Source: Amphritea sp.
GTDB lineage: Bacteria; Pseudomonadota; Gammaproteobacteria; Pseudomonadales; Balneatricaceae
DNA length: 64,000 bases
Reading direction: 5' to 3'
NCBI RefSeq assembly: GCF_016744155.1
Contig: NZ_JADGEW010000020.1
Location: 1 to 64,000 of the forward strand
Part shown: piece after piece, positions 56,310-64,000 of the stretch
How positions within the stretch are numbered: the first letter of the stretch is position 1
How the letters are laid out: every line of letters begins with the position of its first letter
The notes under the pieces: model-generated
The model's input: only the letters and a program-made list of their open reading frames with translations
Told to the model about the DNA's origin: nothing
Database searches by the model: none
Made by a program: the position numbers and the translations under genes

Positions 56310-58770
56310 AAGTTTGTCGTAGCTGTTGGTAACCACTGCGTCGACGGCTGATCAGGGTGCCCAGTGTAAATACTGCGCAGCCGGTCAGAGGGAGAAGCAC
56401 CCAAATGGATGGGTGCAGGATGAGCGGTAAGTTAAGCAACCGATAACTGATCAGCCCGGTCACTATCTCTGCCAGGACCGCCGCCATCGCTCCACTGGTA
56501 AAACCTAGCAGGGCAAATTCCAACAGATCTAACCGTCGTGTCTGTCCTGGCGTGCTGCCTAATACTTGTAACAATGCATTTTCGTGACGCCGTTGTTCCA
56601 GTTCCTGATATAGCAGTAGTTGCACTAAGAGTAAGCCGGCGCAGAGTGTGAGCCCCAGAATCAGTGTTGATGCTTGAATCAGGCGAGTAATGAGTTCGCT
56701 GGCTTGATCTATCCACTGACTGACATCGATCAGGGTGAGAGCGGGGAACTGTTTAAGTAGTTCACGGCTTAGTTCAGCTTGTTCGCCGGAAAGTTTGAAG
56801 CTGGTGATATAGGTTTGTGGGTACTGCTCCATCGCTTTAGGGCTGAAAATCAGATAGAAATTGGGTCGGAATGAGCGCCACTCTACCTGCCGTATATTAC
56901 TCACGGTTGCACTGAGTTTTTGTCCTGCTATTTCAAAACCGACGGTATCACCCAGTTTTAGCCCTAAGCTTTCAGCCAACTCCTGTTCAACTGAGATCAG
57001 GTTATCCGGGGTGTCCGTTGGCCACCACTTTCCTGCTATTACCTGGTTATGCTTCGGTGCCTGAGCTGCCCAGCTAAGATTCAGTTCTCGTCTCAGTGAG
57101 TTATGTTGCAGCTGTTCTGGGGTCAGAACATCGGCGGGTAGCTGGTCGTTAATCAAGGTGATACGACCACGAATCATGGGGTAAAGATTGGGTGACAGAC
57201 CGGCTTGCTGGAGGAACTCGCTCAAAGGCTCAAGTTCCCAAGGTTGAATGTTGATAACAAACTGGTTCGGGGTGTCTTGAGGTATCTGCTCGCGCCAGCG
57301 GTTTACCAGTTCTGTCTGGCTGAGTAGAAGGCTGCTTAACAGCGCCAGTAACAGGCTCATAATTCCCAGTTGAATGCGGTGCCACTGGCGTTGCTGGCGT
57401 ATCCGGAAACCCAGTAAACGCCCCAGACGTGAATAGCGGGCTAAGAAGCGCCCTGCCGGTGGCAGAAAAAGACTGGCAAAGACACCGGCCACCAGAATAG
57501 TGCCAACGGTTAATAGAATAGCAACCAGCGCATTGATTGCAGATCCGAGATAAAACGCGATGACCACGCCGGTCAGAAGCAAGATGGTCAGCCGGGCAGG
57601 CCAGCTCAGTCCCTGGTGGCTGAGTTGGTCTCGGCGCAGTAGCCCCATAACCGGTATTCGGCTGATCTGCAGTAATGGTGAAAAGCCGATCACTAATAGC
57701 AGCGCCAGGCTGAGTAATGGGCCGACGGCAGACAGGCGGTAATCCGGAGCAGGCAGGCCTGCAGGCAGGATAGTTTGCAGTAGTGAGCCTGTAAGCTGTA
57801 ATAGGATGATACTGATGAGTGAGCCTAGTATTGCCGCCAGGCTCCAGCCGAATATTAGTTTGATCAGATAGAGATGCAGTACCTGTTTAGGCTTTAGCCC
57901 CAAGCACTTTAACAGCGCGCTTCGACGGTATTGAGCACTGCTGTAACGGCGCAGACTCAGGGTGATCAGCAGGCCACATAAAAGTAACCCAAACAGAGAG
58001 GTCATTCGTAGGAAGCTTGAAGCATTTGTTAGCGCGCCCGCCGCCATCGGCTGATCCGCATAAACTGACCAAAGGCGTTGCTGAGGCGTCAAGTCTTCAC
58101 TGAGCTGAGCTGCATACTCTCTTATCTGTGGCTCAGTTCCGCTGAATAGGGTGCGATAGCCTATTCGGCTGCCGGGTTGAACCACCCGGGTTGCCTCCAA
58201 ATCCTGACGATTGATCAGCAGTTGCGGACTAAAGCTTCGAAATCCGTTACCTCGATCCGGTGAACTAATAATGGCAGCGGTAATTTTGAAGCTGGAATAA
58301 CCCAGGCTGATGGTTGTGCCAACCTCCACGCCCATGCGTTGTAATAGCTGTTGCTCAGCCCAGGCGGTACCTGGACGGGGAATCGGGGTTGATTGTGGGG
58401 GGTCGGTTCGCAGCTCTCCGCGTAGAGGGTAGGGGGCTTCTACCGCTCTGATTGAACTGAGTAATATCTGTTCCTCAGTACTCAACATAGAGGAAAATTG
58501 AACTACCTTAGTGTGCTGCAGTTTGAGTGCATCCGCCGTAGCGATGTCGTCTTGAGAAACCGGTTTACTGTCGCTGAGGGTCAGGTCGGCTCCCAGCACA
58601 GAAGCGCTTTGGCGGCTAAGTCCATTTTCTAACTGATTACCCAGTAACGTGAGGAAAGTCGCGAGTGTGGTCGCCAGTAGCAGGGCTAGCAATAATGCGC
58701 GCCACTCGAAGGTTCGCAGATCTGATCGACTCTGCTTCAGCGCCAAATTGATGAGTTGCTTCGGTCTCAT
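56308..58770 (-). CDS. ybbP: ABC transporter permease, YbbP/FtsX-like
   Basis: 820-aa inner-membrane permease of the MacB/FtsX superfamily with ten membrane segments, the first near 25-45, and two FtsX domains with large periplasmic regions. Typical features are LLLALLLATTLATFLTLLGNQL and the C-terminal helices. It works with the adjacent YbbA ATPase; E. coli has the same ybbA-ybbP-tesA arrangement. The substrate is unknown; lipoprotein or lipid handling is the family suggestion. ATG 58770 is preceded by GGAG inside the end of ybbA; the two coding regions are about 1 bp apart. Confidence 0.9.
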   Translation of the reverse strand: MRPKQLINLALKQSRSDLRTFEWRALLLALLLATTLATFLTLLGNQLENGLSRQSASVLGADLTLSDSKPVSQDDIATADALKLQHTKVVQFSSMLSTEEQILLSSIRAVEAPYPLRGELRTDPPQSTPIPRPGTAWAEQQLLQRMGVEVGTTISLGYSSFKITAAIISSPDRGNGFRSFSPQLLINRQDLEATRVVQPGSRIGYRTLFSGTEPQIREYAAQLSEDLTPQQRLWSVYADQPMAAGALTNASSFLRMTSLFGLLLCGLLITLSLRRYSSAQYRRSALLKCLGLKPKQVLHLYLIKLIFGWSLAAILGSLISIILLQLTGSLLQTILPAGLPAPDYRLSAVGPLLSLALLLVIGFSPLLQISRIPVMGLLRRDQLSHQGLSWPARLTILLLTGVVIAFYLGSAINALVAILLTVGTILVAGVFASLFLPPAGRFLARYSRLGRLLGFRIRQQRQWHRIQLGIMSLLLALLSSLLLSQTELVNRWREQIPQDTPNQFVINIQPWELEPLSEFLQQAGLSPNLYPMIRGRITLINDQLPADVLTPEQLQHNSLRRELNLSWAAQAPKHNQVIAGKWWPTDTPDNLISVEQELAESLGLKLGDTVGFEIAGQKLSATVSNIRQVEWRSFRPNFYLIFSPKAMEQYPQTYITSFKLSGEQAELSRELLKQFPALTLIDVSQWIDQASELITRLIQASTLILGLTLCAGLLLVQLLLYQELEQRRHENALLQVLGSTPGQTRRLDLLEFALLGFTSGAMAAVLAEIVTGLISYRLLNLPLILHPSIWVLLPLTGCAVFTLGTLISRRRSGYQQLRQT

Positions 58771-58771
58771 C

Positions 58772-59458
58772 TTAAAGCTCCAGTAATTGACCGTTATGTA
58801 GCTGCAGACGGCGCTGACACCGCTGTGCCAGAGAGGCATCGTGAGTGATCAGAATCAAGGTGGTATTGAGCTGCTGATTGAGCTCAAAGAGTTGATCAAT
58901 GATCTCTGTGCCGGTCTTATCATCGAGATTGCCGGTCGGTTCGTCAGCGAATAGTAAGCTGGGTTCAGTGGCAAAGGCCCGTGCGATAGCGACTCGTTGC
59001 TGCTCTCCGCCAGACATCTGTGCTGGCGTATGCTGGTGGCGCTGTTCTAATCCAACGCGATTAAGCCAGTATCCTGCTTGCTTTAGCGGTTCAGGATGCC
59101 CCTGGATTTCCAGTGCAAGCTGGACATTATCCAGCGCTGTTAGCTCGGGCAATAGCTGGAATGACTGAAATACAAAGCTGATGTGATTTGAACGCAGCTC
59201 TGCCCGTGACTCCTCATCCAGCCCGGTCAGTGACTGGCCTAACAGTTCGATGCTGCCCTGACTCGGTTCATCCAGACCGGCCAATATACTCAGCAGGGTT
59301 GATTTACCCGCACCGGAAGGGCCAATGATCGCGATACTCTCGCCCGCATCGGCGTGGATGCTGATATTATTAAAGATATTCAGTCCGCCGTGATCGCCGG
59401 GGAAGGTTTTATTTAGTCCGGTGGCGATAAGAACAGCATTGGATTCAGGAGTCTGCAT
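58772..59458 (-). CDS. ybbA: ABC transporter ATP-binding protein YbbA
   Basis: 228-aa ATPase of the LolD/MacB class. Walker [16 protein letters not shown]-loop VFQSFQLLP, signature [15 protein letters not shown], Walker [13 protein letters not shown] and ITHDASLA are intact. The start codon at 59456-59458 overlaps that of the divergent tesA (CATG serves both strands). ATG 59518 is an alternative that would add 20 residues and put the start inside tesA. Coupled to the YbbP permease gene. Confidence 0.92.
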   Translation of the reverse strand: MQTPESNAVLIATGLNKTFPGDHGGLNIFNNISIHADAGESIAIIGPSGAGKSTLLSILAGLDEPSQGSIELLGQSLTGLDEESRAELRSNHISFVFQSFQLLPELTALDNVQLALEIQGHPEPLKQAGYWLNRVGLEQRHQHTPAQMSGGEQQRVAIARAFATEPSLLFADEPTGNLDDKTGTEIIDQLFELNQQLNTTLILITHDASLAQRCQRRLQLHNGQLLEL

Positions 59459-60089
59459 GTCGAATATACTTGGGGTCTGGTTATTACTTCTGTCTAGCTT
59501 AGCATGGAGTAGTTCCATTTTAGTGATGGGCGACAGCCTTTCTGCTGCTTATGGAATGCCTCAGCAGCAGGGCTGGGTTGCGTTACTTGATCAGAAGTTA
59601 GAAAAAAATGGTTTTAGTTACGAAGTTATCAACGCCAGTATTAGCGGGGAAACCACACACGGAGGTCTTACGCGTTTGCCCGGGGCTTTGGATCAGTATA
59701 AACCGGAGCTGGTGGTGCTCGAGCTAGGCGCTAATGATGGCTTGCGTGGTGCGCCCCTGGCGCTGATCGAGCGGAATCTGACCCGCTTGATCGCACAGGC
59801 CCGTGCTGCGGGGGCTCAGGTGTTACTGCTGGAGATGCGGATTCCGCCCAATTATGGGCCCCGCTACAGTGATGGCTTTACCGCGTTGTTTGAGAAAGTA
59901 GCGCAGATGCAGGATGTATTGATGGTGCCGTTTTTTATGGCGCCGGTAGTGTTACAGCCTGAACTGATGCAGGACGATGGCTTACACCCTAATGAACAAG
60001 CGCAGCCGGTGCTACTGGATCAGCTATGGCAACCTCTGATCTCTTTGCTCCAGTCTCCTTATCAGCCTCAGAAAAATGAAGGGGGATGA
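59457..60089 (+). CDS. tesA: Multifunctional acyl-CoA thioesterase/lysophospholipase TesA
   Basis: Exported SGNH hydrolase of 210 aa. Signal peptide to about residue 19. The GDSL block is VMGDSLSAAYGM with the catalytic Ser; Gly and Asn in ASISGETTHGGL and GANDGLRG; the catalytic Asp/His in DDGLHPNEQAQP. ATG 59457 has CAGGAG seven bases upstream and gives a proper signal peptide; an in-frame ATG at 59421 is unlikely. The last 101 bp overlap the converging histidine-kinase gene. Confidence 0.94.
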   Translation: MSNILGVWLLLLSSLAWSSSILVMGDSLSAAYGMPQQQGWVALLDQKLEKNGFSYEVINASISGETTHGGLTRLPGALDQYKPELVVLELGANDGLRGAPLALIERNLTRLIAQARAAGAQVLLLEMRIPPNYGPRYSDGFTALFEKVAQMQDVLMVPFFMAPVVLQPELMQDDGLHPNEQAQPVLLDQLWQPLISLLQSPYQPQKNEGG

Positions 60090-61761
60090 TGGCAATGATC
60101 CGAGTGCCGCGGTTGTGGTTATGGCGAATCTGAAAGACGCCTTCCAGAGCGCTGACCCGTTCGCGCATACCGATCAGACCAAAGCCCTTCTTAAATGCCT
60201 CTCCTGCTATATCGAAGCCGATACCATCGTCACTGATCATTATTTCTAGGCGATCGCCACTGATCTCTTTACGAGAGCCTTGAGAAACCCTGTGAATATC
60301 GATCCAGACATTACGCGCCCTGGCGTATTTAATAATATTGCTAAAGGCTTCCTGAGCCAGACGGAACAGGGTGATATTGTAGTCTTCTGACATCTCATTC
60401 AATGCACCACGAAAATCTTTATGCAGCGATATACCGTGCTCTTCAAAACGGGAAGAGACAATACACTCCTGAAGTGCATCAACCAGTCCCAGATCATCTA
60501 AAGCCGAGGGGCGTAGTGTGCGCATCATACCGTAGGTCACATCGTATATATTCTGTGCGATGGCATCGATTGATTCAGCTGTTTGATTAACGATACTGCT
60601 CTCTTGCGGATGGATTCGCTTAAGTATTTTTGCATCGGTACGGATTGCAGTTAACGATTGGCCCAGTTCGTCATGTAGTTCCCTCGACAGGTTTCTTCGC
60701 TCGCGTTCCTGCACCGCGAGTACCTGGTGAGTTAGGCGGCGGTTCTCAATCAACTGCTCTCTGAGCTCGCGGGTACGGGTGTGGATACGGGTTTCAAGCT
60801 GCTGTCGTTCATTATTGAGGGTGGCGTAGATAGTGGAATGCTCTATCGCGGACTGAACTTTCTGCCGCAGGTAAGCCATTAACAGGCTATAGGCGCTTAA
60901 CGAGCAGCAGAGCAGAATCAGCAGCATGCCAACGTTGATATTCTTTAAACCAAACTGGTGCGTTATCTGCAATTGGAAGGACTGGCCGAAACGATTAATT
61001 GTGCGCGTCTCTTCTAGTATGGGTAACCATGAAGGTGGCTGCATCTCTTGCTCTGAAAGGTGTTCGTCGAGCAGAGAGCCTTTTTCATCCATCAACTTAA
61101 TACTGGTGTTATCCGAGAGAAAGCTGGTATTGGGTAACATACCTTCAATATTGATTACGAGTGACGCGATATACAGGTTGTCGTTTGTGGGTGCGGTATT
61201 GCGCTCAAAGAAGGCTAAAAAGAGTCCAAAACCGTTCTGCTTCTCGTCCAGTCTGAATGGGGGAGAGGTAATTGGTTGATGGTATTTGCGAGCAAAACCT
61301 ATCGTGCTTGAGAAAATCGGATCGGAAAACAGATCTTTATTGAGCAGGTATCGGGTATCGGGGTTTAAAGGTTCAATAAAGATAATCGGAAAGCGTGCAC
61401 TGAAATCATCGTTGGTCGGATCTAAATTATAATCTGAGGCTTTGCCGTAATTGGTGGTGATGGATTTCTGCTGTTGTTGAATCTGCAACCGCTCTATATG
61501 TGGGTATCTTTTGCGCATTTCGTTGGCAAAGCTGCGGATCGCTTCGTGGTCGTTTGGCGATGAAGAGACTAATACGGTAAAGCTTTGTAACAGTACTTCA
61601 TTTATATAAGCCTTTTCATAGACAGAGGCATAAACGAATTGCGCATCACTAGTGAGATTTTTCTTTAGATGGTTGTAATCGGCGTAGAAGCTCAGCCCAA
61701 CCATAATCAAGGTAAGCAGCAGCCAGCCGGTGGTAATAAACGGGAAGAAATTTCGTTGCAT
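59989..61761 (-). CDS. CHASE-domain sensor histidine kinase (NarL-partner type)
   Basis: 590-aa membrane kinase. Helices at about 10-27 and 277-297 enclose a periplasmic CHASE-like sensor (about 45-270; IIFIEPLNPDTRYLLNKDL). A coiled segment leads to a HisKA_3 domain with phospho-acceptor His363 in RELHDELGQSLTAIRTD, and HATPase with DDGIGFD and GFGLIGMRERV. Such kinases pair with NarL/LuxR-type regulators, but none is present in the window, so it is an orphan here. The 3' end overlaps tesA by 101 bp. Confidence 0.9.
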   Translation of the reverse strand: MQRNFFPFITTGWLLLTLIMVGLSFYADYNHLKKNLTSDAQFVYASVYEKAYINEVLLQSFTVLVSSSPNDHEAIRSFANEMRKRYPHIERLQIQQQQKSITTNYGKASDYNLDPTNDDFSARFPIIFIEPLNPDTRYLLNKDLFSDPIFSSTIGFARKYHQPITSPPFRLDEKQNGFGLFLAFFERNTAPTNDNLYIASLVINIEGMLPNTSFLSDNTSIKLMDEKGSLLDEHLSEQEMQPPSWLPILEETRTINRFGQSFQLQITHQFGLKNINVGMLLILLCCSLSAYSLLMAYLRQKVQSAIEHSTIYATLNNERQQLETRIHTRTRELREQLIENRRLTHQVLAVQERERRNLSRELHDELGQSLTAIRTDAKILKRIHPQESSIVNQTAESIDAIAQNIYDVTYGMMRTLRPSALDDLGLVDALQECIVSSRFEEHGISLHKDFRGALNEMSEDYNITLFRLAQEAFSNIIKYARARNVWIDIHRVSQGSRKEISGDRLEIMISDDGIGFDIAGEAFKKGFGLIGMRERVSALEGVFQIRHNHNRGTRIIAIIPLHFSEADKETGAKRSEVAIADPVAPAALVH

Positions 61762-61844
61762 AACCTGTTTTACGTTCCCTAACCTGTCTTATGAAATCCT
61801 TATCATCCGTCTAGTGTAAACCATTTTCCCCCAGAGCAAAAAAA

Positions 61845-61868
61845 AAGACACCCTAAGGTGTCTTTTTA
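61845..61868. terminator. Terminator of sodB
   Basis: AAGACACC-CTAA-GGTGTCTT with A run (and T run) on each side; ends the leftward sodB transcript. Confidence 0.9.
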
Positions 61869-61885
61869 GTCTGATATCTCAGTTA

Positions 61886-62470
61886 TTATGCAGCAAGGTT
61901 CTGGTTAACAAAGTCCCAGTTAACCAGTGCCCAGAAACCTTTCAGGTAGTCAGGGCGAACGTTGCGATAATCGATGTAGTAAGCGTGTTCCCACAGGTCG
62001 ACAGTCAGCATAGCTGTCTGGCCATTGGTCATCGGAGTGCCAGCATTGCTGGTGTTAACGATTTCCAGAGAACCGTCAGCGTTTTTAACCAACCAGGTCC
62101 AGCTAGCTCCAAAGTTGTTAACCGCTTTGTCGTTTAGTTCTTCCTGGAAAGCTGCGAAAGAGCCCCATTTAGCGTTGATTGCATCAGCAACCGCGCCAGT
62201 TGGCTCACCGCCACCGTTTGGAGACAGGCAGTTCCAGTAGAAAGTGTGGTTCCAAATTTGAGCTGCGTTGTTGAATACGCCGCCAGCTGGAGCTGACACG
62301 ATGATCTCTTCAAGAGACTTACCTTCGTATTCAGTACCTGGTACTAGTCCATTCAGCTTCACAACATAAGTGTTGTGGTGTTTGCCGTGGTGAAAGTCCA
62401 GAGTTTCCGCAGAGATGTGAGGTTCCAGTGCATCTTTGGCGAATGGCAGTGCTGGTAGTTCAAAGCTCAT
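61886..62470 (-). CDS. sodB: Superoxide dismutase [Fe]
   Basis: 194-aa cytoplasmic Fe-type superoxide dismutase. Metal ligands: His in HISAETLDFHHGKHHNTYV, His in IWNHTFYWNCL, and Asp/His in LTVDLWEHAYYIDYRN. FNNAAQIWNHTFYWNC and AxFGSxW-like NFGASWTWLV fit iron-type enzymes. Single gene with terminator. Confidence 0.97.
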   Translation of the reverse strand: MSFELPALPFAKDALEPHISAETLDFHHGKHHNTYVVKLNGLVPGTEYEGKSLEEIIVSAPAGGVFNNAAQIWNHTFYWNCLSPNGGGEPTGAVADAINAKWGSFAAFQEELNDKAVNNFGASWTWLVKNADGSLEIVNTSNAGTPMTNGQTAMLTVDLWEHAYYIDYRNVRPDYLKGFWALVNWDFVNQNLAA

Positions 62471-62751
62471 AAATAGTTACCTTTTAGTGTCAGGTTCAGC
62501 ATAGATAGTGAATCTGTAGTATAGATAGGGTCTGTATAGCAATATTTCAAGCGCTGGAGACCTTCCCTCGCCTGTTTGTGCAGAATCATAGCATCCTTAA
62601 TAGAGCTTTTCATTGCCTGTAAAACCCCTCTTTTCAAGTGGGAAAGGGTTTTCCCGGTAGAGCATTATCAGACTAAAGTTAGCTGACAGAGAGAAAAGAG
62701 CTGTTAGAATCGATCTCCCGATCATAACTACAATGCAGGCGAATACTGGCT

Positions 62752-63033
62752 ATGGGTAAAGTTTTTCTTTGGATTGCAGCGGTGTTGCTGATAGTTTTTA
62801 CAGTGAAGACCCAATATCTGACATCAAAAACCTGGACGCCCTTTAAAGAGGGATGTATGGCTGGTGGAACGGCTACAGAGGCGCAATGCGTTTGTCTGTC
62901 TAATTATGTGCATAAGAACTTCAGTGATAACGAAGTCGAGAAAATTATGCAGGGTACAATCACAGACCCTGCGATACGGCGAAAAGTTGAAGAAACGGTT
63001 CGTGTTGGTGCCAAGGCGTGTAAAGCGCCATAG
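62752..63033 (+). CDS. Small exported or membrane-anchored Cys protein
   Basis: 93-aa protein with an N-terminal hydrophobic helix (about 4-20) and a short soluble part with four cysteines (35, 46, 48 and 90) that could form disulphides in the periplasm. I do not recognise the family with certainty. No clear operon partner; no strong ribosome site (GGCTATG before the start). Confidence 0.7.
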   Translation: MGKVFLWIAAVLLIVFTVKTQYLTSKTWTPFKEGCMAGGTATEAQCVCLSNYVHKNFSDNEVEKIMQGTITDPAIRRKVEETVRVGAKACKAP

Positions 63034-63189
63034 TAATGAGACTGGCCGTTGTGCCTGAGTCTGCTTATCTGAATACTGATTTGCAGGCTTTCCCTGAGGC
63101 CGACACTATAACGCTAATTTAATTGGCCGGCGCTGGACGAATCTCAGAAGCAATGAAATCATTATTTTCTGATTGGATTGCACAGTTTC

Positions 63190-63738
63190 TTACTCTGCTT
63201 TCTGTAGTAGCTCTCTCACCATGAAAAGGGCGGCAATGGCTCTGGCTTCAGAAAAGTCGTCGCGGAGGAATAGTTCATCCAGTTGGCTCAGGGGCCAGCG
63301 AATTACCTCCATCTCTTCCGGTTCATCGCCTTGTAAACGACAGGGAAATAAGCCCTGTGCCATCACTGCGGTGATTTTATGGCCCATGTAATTGGGTGCT
63401 GAGGTCATCTCTTTGATAAAGGTTAGCTGCTCGGCACCGAACCCTGCTTCCTCTTTGAGTTCTCTGTTGGCGGCTTCAAAAGCATCTTCACCCGGGTCGA
63501 TCAGTCCTTTAGGCAGGGTTATCAGATAGTCTTCGAGGCCAACGGCGTACTCTTTTATCAACAGTACGTTTTGTTCATCATCGATGGCGGCGATCATTAC
63601 CGCCCCTCGTCCCCGATTAGCCAGGCGCTCGTAAGTACGTTCTACACCGTTAGAAAAGCGCAGCTCTATCTCTTCAACATGAAACAGTCGGCTTTTAGCG
63701 GCGGGTGTTGTCTTCAAAATATCCGGTTTTACAGGCAT
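63190..63738 (-). CDS. nudE: ADP-compounds hydrolase NudE
   Basis: 182-aa Nudix hydrolase of ADP-ribose, NADH and Ap3A. The Nudix box is intact: GLIDPGEDAFEAANRELKEEAG. MPVKPDILKTTPAAKSRLF at the start and ELRFSNGVERTYERL match NudE. The ATG at 63738 is chosen; the frame extends upstream to 63912, but those residues would overlap the divergent yrfG-like gene. GAGGAA lies 11 bases upstream. nudE and yrfG are close neighbours in E. coli too. Confidence 0.93.
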   Translation of the reverse strand: MPVKPDILKTTPAAKSRLFHVEEIELRFSNGVERTYERLANRGRGAVMIAAIDDEQNVLLIKEYAVGLEDYLITLPKGLIDPGEDAFEAANRELKEEAGFGAEQLTFIKEMTSAPNYMGHKITAVMAQGLFPCRLQGDEPEEMEVIRWPLSQLDELFLRDDFSEARAIAALFMVRELLQKAE

Positions 63739-63822
63739 ACTGGACCGTTCCTCGGCATTCAATGTCGTTAAAGAGCCTGCGAGCAGGTTTCTTAATCTTA
63801 ACCTGAGGCGCTGACTTTTTAT

Positions 63823-64000
63823 ATGGATTGGCAAAATATCGATACGGTGCTTCTGGATATGGATGGCACCCTGCTTGATCTTCATTTTGATACTTTCTTC
63901 TGGCTGGAGCATCTGCCGGTTCGTTATGCCGAGCTACACAGCATTGACAGAGAAGAGGCGACCCGATGGCTACATGAACGAATCATGCAGGAACAGGGTA
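63823..64000 (+). CDS. yrfG: GMP/IMP nucleotidase YrfG-like (partial)
   Basis: Start of a HAD-family phosphatase cut off by the window end. The first 59 codons encode MDWQNIDTVLLDMDGTLLDL, with the catalytic Asp motif DMDGT. The DMDGTLLDLHFD start matches YrfG, a GMP/IMP 5'-nucleotidase. Divergent from nudE. Confidence 0.85.
   Translation, partial: MDWQNIDTVLLDMDGTLLDLHFDTFFWLEHLPVRYAELHSIDREEATRWLHERIMQEQG

Overview
The window looks like chromosome of a marine gammaproteobacterium of the Oceanospirillales type (Amphritea, Neptunomonas or Marinobacterium-like). This is an inference from gene content: a Pseudomonas-like rph-crc-pyrE cluster, an rsd/algQ gene, TRAP C4-dicarboxylate transport, a Fap-type amyloid operon, and moderate GC. 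I see no insertion sequence, prophage or CRISPR array; most of the window is ordinary housekeeping DNA.

Layout. 1-7.3 kb: spoT, rpoZ, gmk and yicC run leftwards; rph and pyrE run rightwards with crc between them on the other strand; a tRNA-Phe follows, and beside it lies a decayed copy of a tRNA 3' end. 7.8-16.9 kb: a hemerythrin-diguanylate cyclase, fabI, ggt, a YbaK-like/HDOD protein, an ABC-F ATPase, a TIGR02444-type protein and an FKBP lipoprotein. 17.2-21.5 kb: the aapJQMP amino-acid ABC transporter. 21.6-33.1 kb: a small EF-hand protein, a membrane GGDEF-EAL protein, DUF454, catalase, a WD40-like lipoprotein, rsd, a small exported protein, gshA and pyruvate kinase.

33.4-42.3 kb is a C4-dicarboxylate module: the DctB/DctD two-component system, a chemoreceptor with a periplasmic CXXCH heme motif, and dctPQM behind a good sigma-54 promoter. 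The 'empty' DNA after dctM (about 42.37-42.9 kb) aligns with the 3' part of dctM and is read here as a decayed second copy.

43.2-50.2 kb is the most interesting part: a VpsR/NtrC-like sigma-54 activator followed by six genes in the order of the Pseudomonas fapABCDEF functional-amyloid operon. They encode two small exported proteins sharing an RG motif, two proteins with three amyloid repeats each, a C39-type cysteine peptidase and a coiled-coil/beta-barrel outer-membrane protein. A sigma-54 -24/-12 element and an upstream inverted repeat precede fapA, so activator and operon probably form one regulatory unit. Two c-di-GMP proteins elsewhere in the window fit a matrix/biofilm lifestyle.

50.2-64 kb: a membrane protein, ilvA, rpiA, a 41-codon membrane-protein gene, a DUF748 protein, a YbbA/YbbP ABC system divergent from tesA with overlapping start codons, a CHASE-domain histidine kinase, sodB, a small cysteine-containing protein, nudE and the start of a yrfG-like nucleotidase.
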